This document shows, piece by piece, positions 1-6,957 of a stretch of 38,340 bases of DNA. The translations under genes were made by a program, and so were the position numbers. A model generated the notes under the pieces. The model was given only the letters and a program-made list of their open reading frames with translations, was not told where the DNA came from and did not search any database. Origin of the DNA: an uncultured Bacteroidales bacterium (GTDB lineage Bacteria; Bacteroidota; Bacteroidia; Bacteroidales; UBA11471); assembly GCA_947593515.1 (NCBI GenBank), contig CANQDQ010000017.1:1-38340 (forward strand). Reading direction: 5' to 3'. Every line of letters starts with the position of its first letter. Position 1 is the first letter of the stretch.

Positions 1-171
1 CTCATTACAAATGCGGGTAAGACCACTACCGCGTTTCTCCATATAGTCGAGTTGGGCCATCACATTTGCCAGCATCGAAATGTCTGTATACCTTCCGGCG
101 GTCGTATCTACCGTTACTGGAAATGCCGTTACCTGTTGCAAACCTCTGATACCGACGAGCGTTTCAGTCAT
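1..171 (-). pseudogene. C-terminal fragment of an ATP-binding (AlbA-type, COG2865-like) regulator, runs off the left edge
   Basis: Reading the minus strand from an ATG at 171 gives about 57 residues that continue past base 1. The stretch ANVMAQLDYMEKRGSGLTRI resembles the C-terminal ATPase-like region of COG2865 ATP-binding regulators, which usually have a 'NP.IA.VF..L.YMEKRGSG' pattern about 400 residues into the protein. Here only about 30 unrelated residues precede it, and the frame closes at a stop near 245 with no further ATG. The gene therefore appears to have lost its 5' part, or the conserved tail has been fused to new sequence. No TAnnTTTG promoter is visible on this strand upstream. 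The family assignment rests on one short motif. Confidence 0.5.
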
Positions 172-257
172 TTTTCGGAAGATGAAAGACTGTACTGAAA
201 AGAGATTTTGTATGTATATTTGCGAACGTAATGCGCTGAAAATTAATTATTAAACGC

Positions 258-288
258 TTTGATATAACATAAATACGATGTATATTTG
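258..288 (+). promoter_or_regulatory. Bacteroidetes-type promoter for the 364-1420 unit
   Basis: TTTG at 258-261 is followed after 19 nt by TATATTTG at 281-288. This fits the -33/-7 pattern of Bacteroidetes promoters closely. Transcription would start near 295, leaving a leader of about 70 nt before the ATG at 364. A second TATATTTG at 215-222 has no matching -33 box. Confidence 0.6.
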
Positions 289-363
289 TCGGAGAATAAC
301 ACTTGACAGAATGAACGAGATTGTAAATTGAACGCAACAGTTTGAATATGGTAGATAACTGAC

Positions 364-897
364 ATGACACCGGAGAAATCGCAAATCAAGTTTGCGAAAT
401 CGGAACGATCGGGAGAACTCATAGGCTTCGTATCCCGACATTCCAAAACTCATCAATTGAAAGGAGTCCGCGAAGACTCAAGATTCGGTAAGCAAATTTG
501 TGTCCTTTCAGAGGATTTGAAAGGAAGCATCGAGCCTAATGTGCTTTACGCTGTGGAATTGAAACCCATGCACAAGGCGAAAGGATATGTGGTCGTAGCC
601 GCCACACCGGTTCAATTCTCTGCAACGGTGGAAACCGTCATCGTTCCCAAGTCCCGCTACAAAGTTACGGTAACATTCGGAAACAAGACTATTTTCTTCG
701 ACCCCAAGGAGGGGAAAAGCGCCATGAGCAGAACGCTTGAAGGCGTACTGTCCGTATTGAAAGGTCGCAGGGATATCAAAAATCCGGAATCCGTCATCGC
801 GGACTTCATAGCACGGGCAGAAGAGATGATTCGTCGTTTCGAGCAAGACGGATATACCTACACGGGAAAACGACATGCCGAAGAGTGCAGATCATAA
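364..897 (+). CDS. Conserved-looking hypothetical protein, 177 aa
   Basis: A soluble 177-residue protein with no signal peptide and no membrane segment. It is rich in beta-prone stretches in the middle (about residues 55-115) and ends in a charged helical region (about 130-170). I do not recognise a domain. The ATG lies 75 nt downstream of a good TTTG/TAnnTTTG promoter, which supports the start. The last 23 nt overlap the start of the RNase H-like gene at 875 in another frame, and a third small gene follows 15 nt after that one, so the three are probably cotranscribed and perhaps translationally coupled. The region is more A/T-rich than secDF and its neighbours. The function is unknown. A link to nucleic-acid metabolism is inferred only from the RNase H-like neighbour. 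Confidence 0.7.
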   Translation: MTPEKSQIKFAKSERSGELIGFVSRHSKTHQLKGVREDSRFGKQICVLSEDLKGSIEPNVLYAVELKPMHKAKGYVVVAATPVQFSATVETVIVPKSRYKVTVTFGNKTIFFDPKEGKSAMSRTLEGVLSVLKGRRDIKNPESVIADFIARAEEMIRRFEQDGYTYTGKRHAEECRS

Positions 898-1201
898 GAG
901 ACTCGGAAGCACATACTTTTCCCTTAGGGCCGACCTGGAAGAGTTTCTGCATATCGTTTCTGCTGTACGGTATATACTCGAACACCCGGAAGCGCCACGC
1001 AGAATATACTCCGACAGTATGGTGGCCATATCTTGGTACAGGAATCGGAAAACTGCGATGATGCACAATCGTCCGGCTTTACAGAAAGCCGAAGTGTTTC
1101 TCAAAGTTTTCCATTCCCAAATACAAGACATAGAGGTAATATATCGAAATGGCGAGGTACCGGGAGATGTACGGAAGAATTCGACAGTATGTGAAACTTA
1201 A
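875..1201 (+). CDS. RNase H-like protein, short form lacking the N-terminal strand
   Basis: The 108 residues align by eye to the second half of type 1 ribonuclease H. A segment EEFLHIVSAVRYI corresponds to the family's 'GEFLAIVHAL' helix, which carries the catalytic Glu. IYSDSMVAISW corresponds to the strand with the catalytic Asp (SDS). The end, EVPGDVRK, resembles the 'EIPADFGRK' end that carries the last Asp. The first beta hairpin with the first catalytic Asp (normally 'YTDGS') is missing, because the frame is closed by a TGA at 827-829 just upstream. So this is either a decayed RNase H remnant or a non-catalytic paralogue. Its start overlaps the upstream gene by 23 nt. The assignment is from motifs only. 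Confidence 0.5.
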   Translation: MPKSADHKRLGSTYFSLRADLEEFLHIVSAVRYILEHPEAPRRIYSDSMVAISWYRNRKTAMMHNRPALQKAEVFLKVFHSQIQDIEVIYRNGEVPGDVRKNSTVCET

Positions 1202-1216
1202 ACAGTATTATAAGGT

Positions 1217-1420
1217 ATGGCAAAGTTAAAATCCCAGTCTCAACGAACCGTTGAACTGAAAGAAGAGGACTATCTGCTTCTCCTTGAGAACTCGATTAAA
1301 ATGGAAGCACTCAAAATCGCAGGTATAGAGAAAATGCCAATTTACAAGGCTATGGAATATATCCTCGAACACCGGCATATCGACTTGCTGATAAAACCGG
1401 TGTCAAGGAAATATTCCTGA
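1217..1420 (+). CDS. Small hypothetical protein, 67 aa
   Basis: A 67-residue soluble protein, largely alpha-helical in character, basic at the N-terminus, with an acidic-leucine segment KEEDYLLLLENSIKMEALK at about residues 15-33. It starts 15 nt after the RNase H-like gene and is probably the last gene of that operon. No known domain is recognised. Codon use looks like real coding sequence, and it has a proper ATG and stop, but the short length keeps confidence moderate. Confidence 0.5.
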   Translation: MAKLKSQSQRTVELKEEDYLLLLENSIKMEALKIAGIEKMPIYKAMEYILEHRHIDLLIKPVSRKYS

Positions 1421-1781
1421 TTGCCTGTTTGGACAATATTATACACTCCAACACAAAGGTTAGTAAATAGTGCATATCCATATAAATCAGTATCAATCAG
1501 CACGATAAGAAAGCGACGCATGTACGGATATATGTGTACCGCCCATATGCCGCTTTTCCTTGTATATTTGCTCTTAATCAGATTATCTTTGATATCAGTA
1601 TCTTGCTTTCAAAAGTTTTATATACCTTTGCTATTGCAATTAGTTGGCTGGCTCAAACCTCCATGTAGTCTCCTATGTAGAGATTAAGGTTTTTAGCGCA
1701 AATCAACATTGTCAATCAATCAGTTAAGAACAAAGATGCTTTCCCGCATGAGGTCGCTGCTTTTTTTATAGAGAGGTTGCG
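1421..1781. other. Intergenic region between convergent genes, no supported gene
   Basis: This A/T-rich 361-nt stretch lies between the small + strand gene and the 3' end of secDF. It holds three + strand -7-like boxes (TATATTTG at 1563-1570, TATCTTTG at 1584-1591, TACCTTTG at 1623-1630), none with a well-placed TTTG -33 box, and a weak AAACCT/AGGTTT inverted repeat at 1655-1692 ending in a T-run. An 88-codon frame here starts with TTG and has non-coding character, so I do not call it. A small RNA is conceivable but unsupported. Confidence 0.4.
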
Positions 1782-4700
1782 TTATGCAGCCGGAGTTTCT
1801 TCGGCTTTCGGCAATTTTCTTCTCATCATTTCGTAAGCCACCGGCACGGCGACGAACATGGTCGAGAACGTACCCGTAATCACACCGAGCAACATGGCGA
1901 ACGTAAAGCTGCGAATGGTGTCGCCGCCCAAAACGAAGATGCATACCAACACGAGTGCGGTGCTCAACGAGGTGCTTATGGTACGTGCCAACGTGCTGTT
2001 GAGAGCGTCGTTGATGACCAAGCGACGGTCGCGTTTGGGATAGAGCCCTATCACCTCGCGCACGCGGTCGAATACCACCACTTTATCGTTCACCGAATAA
2101 CCGATAATCGTCAGAATGGCGGCTATGAACGACTGGTCGATTTCCATAGAGAAAGGCAGCAAGCCGTAGAACAGCGAGTAGAACGACATGATGATGACCG
2201 TATCGAAAGCCAGCGATACCAACGTGCCGACACTGAATGCGAAATCGCGGAAACGCAACAGAATGTAGAGGGCGATAGCCACCAGCGAGAAAAGCACTGC
2301 CCAAATGGCGCCGATGGTAATATCTTCGGCGATGCTCGGACCCACTTTCTGTATGCTCATGACATTTTCCGATTCGAATGCCTTTTGGTCTTTACCGCCG
2401 ACCTCGTCTTTAAGACCGGTGTAAATCATCGTCAATATCTCCTCATCTATCGTGTCGTCCGATTCGGCGATGCGGTAGTTGGTGGAGATACGCACCTGAT
2501 TGTCGCCGCCGATGGTGATTACTGTCGGAATGTTATCGCCGAACTGCGGTTTGAGCAAGTCGGCAATATACTGGGTGTTCACCGGTTTGTCGAAGCGCAC
2601 GATGTAGTTGCGACCGCCGGAGAAGTCGATACCAAGACTCATTCCGCGCAGAGCGAACGATACACAGCCGATGATTACCAGCGCGCCGCATACGATATAG
2701 CCGACCTTGCGGGCACCGAGGAAATTGAAATGATTGTCGACCAGCAGGTTGCGGGTAAACGGCGTAGTAAACGAAAGTTTCTTAAACCAGTTTTTGTCGA
2801 GACCTCTCTCGTAGAAAAGACGGGTGAGGAACACGGCCGTGAAGAACGAGCAGACGATACCGATAAGCAGCGTCGTGGCAAATCCTTTGATAGGACCGGT
2901 ACCGAAATAGAAGAGTATGATACCCGTAATCACGGAAGTGAGGTTGGAGTCGAAAATCGCGGAGAAGGCATTTTTGTAACCGTCGTTGATAGCGTTTTTC
3001 AGGCTCTTGCCGGCACGCAGCTCCTCTTTGGTACGTTCGTAAATCAGCACATTGGCATCGACGGCAATACCGAGCGAGAGCACCAGACCGGCGATACCCG
3101 AGAGGGTAAGCACGGCTTGGAACGATGCCAGAATACCCATCGTGAAGAACATATTGACGATAAGGGCGCAGTTGGCAACCAGTCCGGGAACGACGCCGTA
3201 AACGCTTATCATGTAAATCATCAGCAATACCAGCGCGAAGATGAAGGAGATGACACCGCTGCGTATGGCTTCCTGACCGAGCGACGGACCTACGATTTCT
3301 TCTTGTACGATTTTCACGCTGGCAGCCATTTTACCGGTTTTCAGCACGTTTGCCAAGTCTTGTGCTTCTTCGGGCGTGAAGCCGCCGGATATTTCGGATT
3401 GTCCGTTGGGAATTTCGCTACTGACAACGGGGAAAGAATAAACGTGTTCATCGAGAACGACAGCCACGCATTTGCCAATGTTTTCACGCGTCAGCTGCGC
3501 CCATATTTTCGAGCCTTCGGCATTCATGCGCATACTTACGACAGGTGCATTGGTTACGCGGTTGAAGTCTTCACGGGCGTCGTTGATGACATCGCCCGAG
3601 AGAGCGGGACGACCGCCGGTGCTCGATTTCAAAGCTACTAACTGGTAGTATTGTTCTTTCTCGTCGATGGCTTTCACCGTCCAGTAGAATACAACGTTTG
3701 CCGGCAGCGTTTCGCGCACCTGCGGCAAAGCCAGATAGGCATTGATCGCAGCCGTATCGCGATGGTGGGCGATACCTACGGCAGGCGATGCTGCCGGTCC
3801 GCCTTGCGACACATTCAACTGCAAGCGCGAGAAAAGCGGATTTTGACGTTTCCACAATTCCTCTTCCTTGCTTTGTTGGGTCAGTTCCGAGAGTTCGCCG
3901 TTGTCGGTTGTTTCTTCCACGACGGGGTTGCCGTTGTTTTCGGCGCGGGCTATCAGGTCGTTTGCCGATACCAGACGGGCGTAGAGGTCGCTCAGGTTAT
4001 AAGTCTCCCAAAATTCGAGGTTGGCGCTTCCTTGCAGAAGTTTGCGCACACGTTCCGGCTCTTTCACACCCGGAAGCTCTACCAAGATGCGACCGTCTCT
4101 TTCGAGGCGTTGTATGTTGGGAGCCACCACGCCGAAGCGGTCGATACGGGTACGCAACACATTATAGGAATTGTCGATGGCGCTGTTCAGCTCCTCGCGC
4201 AACACGGCAAGCACTTCGTCGTTCGATGCCGACGGGGCGATTTTCTCTTTCAGCTGGAATGTACTGAATATGGAAGCCAACCGGATATTGGGGTCGAGCT
4301 TTTTGTATTCATTGACGAAGACCGAAAGGAAGTCGTCGTTATCGGTCTGGTTTGCCGTAGCGGCAGCCAGCGCCGCATTGAATTTCGGGTCGGGGTTGTT
4401 GTTCGACAGCGATTTCAACACGTCGGCGACGGAAATTTGCAGTATGACGTTCATACCGCCTTTCAGGTCGAGACCCAGACCGATTTCCATTTCATTACAC
4501 TGTTTCAGCGTGTAATATCCGAGATAGACCTTTTCGGTCGCCATCGAATCCAAATAGTTCTTGTAGGCTTCGGGGTCTCCGTTAGAAATCTCTTCGGCTT
4601 TCTGATTGTAATGGCGGGTTACAAACGAAAACGAGATATAAAAGAGACATACCAATGCTAGCAGAACCGCTAAAACTCTTATAAATCCTTTGTTTTGCAT
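1782..4700 (-). CDS. secDF: SecDF fusion, protein translocase accessory subunit
   Basis: A 972-residue inner-membrane protein carrying SecD and SecF in one chain, as is usual in Bacteroidetes. It uses the proton-motive force to help complete Sec-dependent export. TM1 is at about residues 7-28, followed by the SecD motif LGLDLKGGMNVIL and a large periplasmic P1 domain. A block of membrane helices follows (about 480-640) with the signature AVDANVLIYERTKEE. The SecF half starts near residue 665 with its own first helix and the motif GIDFSGGRNYIVRF, and ends with helices containing GYSVNDKVVVFDRVRE. The chain is complete, and the ATG at 4700 gives a normal first TM. It is divergent from the lipoprotein at 4902 and convergent with the small genes on its left. 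No strong terminator is visible after the stop. Confidence 0.97.
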   Translation of the reverse strand: MQNKGFIRVLAVLLALVCLFYISFSFVTRHYNQKAEEISNGDPEAYKNYLDSMATEKVYLGYYTLKQCNEMEIGLGLDLKGGMNVILQISVADVLKSLSNNNPDPKFNAALAAATANQTDNDDFLSVFVNEYKKLDPNIRLASIFSTFQLKEKIAPSASNDEVLAVLREELNSAIDNSYNVLRTRIDRFGVVAPNIQRLERDGRILVELPGVKEPERVRKLLQGSANLEFWETYNLSDLYARLVSANDLIARAENNGNPVVEETTDNGELSELTQQSKEEELWKRQNPLFSRLQLNVSQGGPAASPAVGIAHHRDTAAINAYLALPQVRETLPANVVFYWTVKAIDEKEQYYQLVALKSSTGGRPALSGDVINDAREDFNRVTNAPVVSMRMNAEGSKIWAQLTRENIGKCVAVVLDEHVYSFPVVSSEIPNGQSEISGGFTPEEAQDLANVLKTGKMAASVKIVQEEIVGPSLGQEAIRSGVISFIFALVLLMIYMISVYGVVPGLVANCALIVNMFFTMGILASFQAVLTLSGIAGLVLSLGIAVDANVLIYERTKEELRAGKSLKNAINDGYKNAFSAIFDSNLTSVITGIILFYFGTGPIKGFATTLLIGIVCSFFTAVFLTRLFYERGLDKNWFKKLSFTTPFTRNLLVDNHFNFLGARKVGYIVCGALVIIGCVSFALRGMSLGIDFSGGRNYIVRFDKPVNTQYIADLLKPQFGDNIPTVITIGGDNQVRISTNYRIAESDDTIDEEILTMIYTGLKDEVGGKDQKAFESENVMSIQKVGPSIAEDITIGAIWAVLFSLVAIALYILLRFRDFAFSVGTLVSLAFDTVIIMSFYSLFYGLLPFSMEIDQSFIAAILTIIGYSVNDKVVVFDRVREVIGLYPKRDRRLVINDALNSTLARTISTSLSTALVLVCIFVLGGDTIRSFTFAMLLGVITGTFSTMFVAVPVAYEMMRRKLPKAEETPAA

Positions 4701-4755
4701 TGTAATTTGTACTTTATGTTTTTGATAATTATTTTATCGGTTTTCAATTAAGGTG

Positions 4756-4789
4756 CAAATATATGGCTTTTTTCGGTAACGTCTGCAAA
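4756..4789 (-). promoter_or_regulatory. Promoter for secDF
   Basis: Read on the minus strand, TTTG (4786-4789) precedes TATATTTG (4756-4763) with a 22-nt gap. The -7 box is a perfect TAnnTTTG match. The spacing is slightly long. The start of transcription would be about 50 nt before the secDF ATG. Confidence 0.5.
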
Positions 4790-4858
4790 ATTACAATAAT
4801 TTTGTCATGCGCGAGTACAAAAGAATCTTTTTTCTGCCGCGATACGGGAGCTTTTTTC

Positions 4859-4866
4859 TATCTTTG
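4859..4866 (+). promoter_or_regulatory. -7 box for the Ig-like lipoprotein gene
   Basis: TATCTTTG fits TAnnTTTG and lies 35 nt before the ATG at 4902. A -33 box is not clear: only a TTTC occurs, 24 nt upstream. It shares a 201-nt divergent intergenic region with the secDF promoter. Confidence 0.45.
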
Positions 4867-4901
4867 CGTGTTGTTATGTACGGAAAATCCAATCTTCCTG
4901 T

Positions 4902-6830
4902 ATGATGAAATACACCGGACGACACTCGTTTCTGCGTGCCTGCATGGCGGCAGGCGCCGGCATATTCTTTGCGGGCGTTCTCTTTTCGTGTGCGAACATC
5001 GGACGTCCGGGCGGAGGTCCGAAAGACGAAACGCCTCCCGTCGTAAAAAAATGCGACCCGGAGCCGGGAACGCTCAACTACAACAGCAACAAAATCAATG
5101 TCGATTTCGATGAAATTATCCAAATAGACAACCCCAACGAGAAAGTAATCATCTCGCCCCCGCAAAGCCAAATGCCGCGCATCTTGACGAGCGGACGGCG
5201 GGTGAGCGTAACGCTCAACGACTCGCTGCTGCCGAACACGACCTATACCATCGACTTCGGCGACGCCATTGCCGACAACAATGAAAAAAACAAGCTGGGC
5301 GCTTTCAGCCTCTATTTCTCGACGGGCGACCACATCGACACGCTCGAAATCGCGGGGACGCTGCTCAACGCCTCCAACCTCGAACCGGTAAGCGACATGA
5401 CGGTGGGCATCTACGCCAACCTTGACGATACGGCATTTACGTCGCTGCCGTTCCTGCGCATCGCGCGCACCGACGCCTACGGGCGCTTTACCGTACACAA
5501 CATTGCCGAAGGCTCTTACCGGATTTTCGCCCTGAAAGACGGTAACCGGAACTACTTTTTCGACAATCCAGCCGAAGACATCGCTTTCGGCGACTCGCTC
5601 ATCTTCCCGACCGTGCAAATGGAGTGGCGCACCGACACGATATGGGCTGACAGCGTAACCATCGATACGATGATTACGGCGCTGCGTCCACACTATTACC
5701 CCGACGACCTCGTGCTGCTCGCTTTCAACGAAAATTTCAAATCGCACTATTTCGAGAAATACGAACGCACCGACCGCCGGAAAGTAACCGTTTATTTCTC
5801 GGCGCCGCAAGATTCGCTGCCGCGCATCACGCCGCTCAATTTCGCCGACGGCGACTGGGCTGTCGTCGAGAGCAACGCCACCTGCGACACCATTACCTAT
5901 TGGCTGCGCGACTCGTTGGTGTACGGGAAAGACTCCTTGCAGATAGCCGCTGCCTACTACCGTACCGACTCGGCGCAGCAGCTGTCGCTCTACAACGACA
6001 CGATGACATGGATATTCCGCGACAAGACGGTGCGGAAAGAGCGCAAGTCCAAAGACAACGACACCCTGCCGCCGCCCGTCGAATTCATGGGCATCGCCAA
6101 CCGCAACGGCTCGACCCTCGACATTCCCGCCGTACCCGTCTATACCTTCGACCAACCGGTGAGGCGGCTCGCACCCGATGCCGTGCATCTCGACCTGAAA
6201 GTCGATACCCTGTGGACACCCGTAACGGATTATACGTTTGTCCCCGATTCGGGTTCGACGCGCACCTACCGCCTGCATCATAAATGGAAGCCCGGCAGCG
6301 AATACCGCCTCACGCTCGACTCGTTGGCTGCCGAAAGCATCTACGACTCGCCGACCAACACGCTGGAGCACCGCTTCAAGGTGCGCGCCGTCGAGGAGTA
6401 TTCCAACCTCATCGTCAAAACCGTCGGCGTAGAGGAGGGCGCTTTCGCCGAACTGTTGAGCAGCTCCGATATGCCGAGCTATACAAGCCGCGTCAAAAAC
6501 GGCAGGGCGATTTTCCGCTACCTCATGCCGGGCACCTATTATATGCGCCTCTGCATCGACGCCAACGAAAACGGCGTATGGGACACCGGCAATTACAAGG
6601 AGAAGCGGCAGCCCGAAACGGTGCTTTACTATCCGGGCAACATCGCCCTGCGGGCGAACTGGGACGTGGAGCAGACTTGGGACGTATATGCCACGCCGCT
6701 CACCGAACAGAAGCCGCGCGAAATCGTGAAGAACAAACCCAAAGAGGAGAAATCGAAAGATACCGACGAAGAGGAGGAAGAAACGCCTATTTACTCCAAC
6801 CAGCCCACGCTTACCGCCCCGCGCCCGTAG
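4902..6830 (+). CDS. Ig-like (Big_5/SbsA-type) domain surface lipoprotein, 642 aa
   Basis: The N-terminus has a signal peptide ending in the lipobox GVLFSC, with the lipidated Cys at residue 30. A Gly-rich linker follows. Residues about 40-145 form a Big_5/SbsA-like Ig domain: it begins 'DETPPVVKKCDPEPGT', and the pattern INVDFDEII and LPNTTYTIDFGDAIADNNE is typical of this family in Bacteroidetes. A second beta-rich module at about 150-230 resembles a carboxypeptidase-regulatory-like fold (GRFTVHNIAEGSYRIFALKD), and a similar one recurs near 560 (GTYYMRLCIDANENGVWDTG). The C-terminal 35 residues are low-complexity and highly charged (Lys/Glu/Asp). The protein is probably an envelope lipoprotein of unknown function. 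It is a single gene, with the convergent LRR gene's terminator just downstream. Confidence 0.85.
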   Translation: MMKYTGRHSFLRACMAAGAGIFFAGVLFSCANIGRPGGGPKDETPPVVKKCDPEPGTLNYNSNKINVDFDEIIQIDNPNEKVIISPPQSQMPRILTSGRRVSVTLNDSLLPNTTYTIDFGDAIADNNEKNKLGAFSLYFSTGDHIDTLEIAGTLLNASNLEPVSDMTVGIYANLDDTAFTSLPFLRIARTDAYGRFTVHNIAEGSYRIFALKDGNRNYFFDNPAEDIAFGDSLIFPTVQMEWRTDTIWADSVTIDTMITALRPHYYPDDLVLLAFNENFKSHYFEKYERTDRRKVTVYFSAPQDSLPRITPLNFADGDWAVVESNATCDTITYWLRDSLVYGKDSLQIAAAYYRTDSAQQLSLYNDTMTWIFRDKTVRKERKSKDNDTLPPPVEFMGIANRNGSTLDIPAVPVYTFDQPVRRLAPDAVHLDLKVDTLWTPVTDYTFVPDSGSTRTYRLHHKWKPGSEYRLTLDSLAAESIYDSPTNTLEHRFKVRAVEEYSNLIVKTVGVEEGAFAELLSSSDMPSYTSRVKNGRAIFRYLMPGTYYMRLCIDANENGVWDTGNYKEKRQPETVLYYPGNIALRANWDVEQTWDVYATPLTEQKPREIVKNKPKEEKSKDTDEEEEETPIYSNQPTLTAPRP

Positions 6831-6878
6831 ACAGGGGCAGCGGCGTGCGGAAAATCCCGCAAAGCTGCGGGTCGGATC

Positions 6879-6917
6879 AAAAAAAAAGCCGCCCTGCCAT
6901 GTGAATGGCAGGGCGGC
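6879..6917 (-). terminator. Intrinsic terminator of the large LRR gene
   Basis: A 13-bp perfect stem (6888-6900 with 6905-6917) around a 4-nt loop, followed on the minus strand by nine U (the A-run at 6879-6887). It lies 40 nt past the LRR stop codon. The same element, in inverted orientation, ends the second LRR gene at 22751-22788. Confidence 0.92.
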
Positions 6918-6957
6918 GTGTCAAAGATTATCTATTCAGGAAATTCTCTTTTTCATT

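Noticed and set aside
1421..1687. 88-codon ORF after the small gene
   Set aside because: It starts with TTG directly after the previous stop, has no ribosome-binding or domain evidence, and its composition is non-coding.
2385..4661. Plus-strand ORFs of 418 and 336 codons opposite secDF
   Set aside because: SecDF is certain on the minus strand; these frames are its complement shadows with no recognisable motifs.
4791..6371. Minus-strand ORF of 526 codons opposite the Ig-like lipoprotein
   Set aside because: The plus-strand gene has a lipobox and Ig-like domain. The antisense product is Val/Arg-rich noise and would overlap the secDF promoter.
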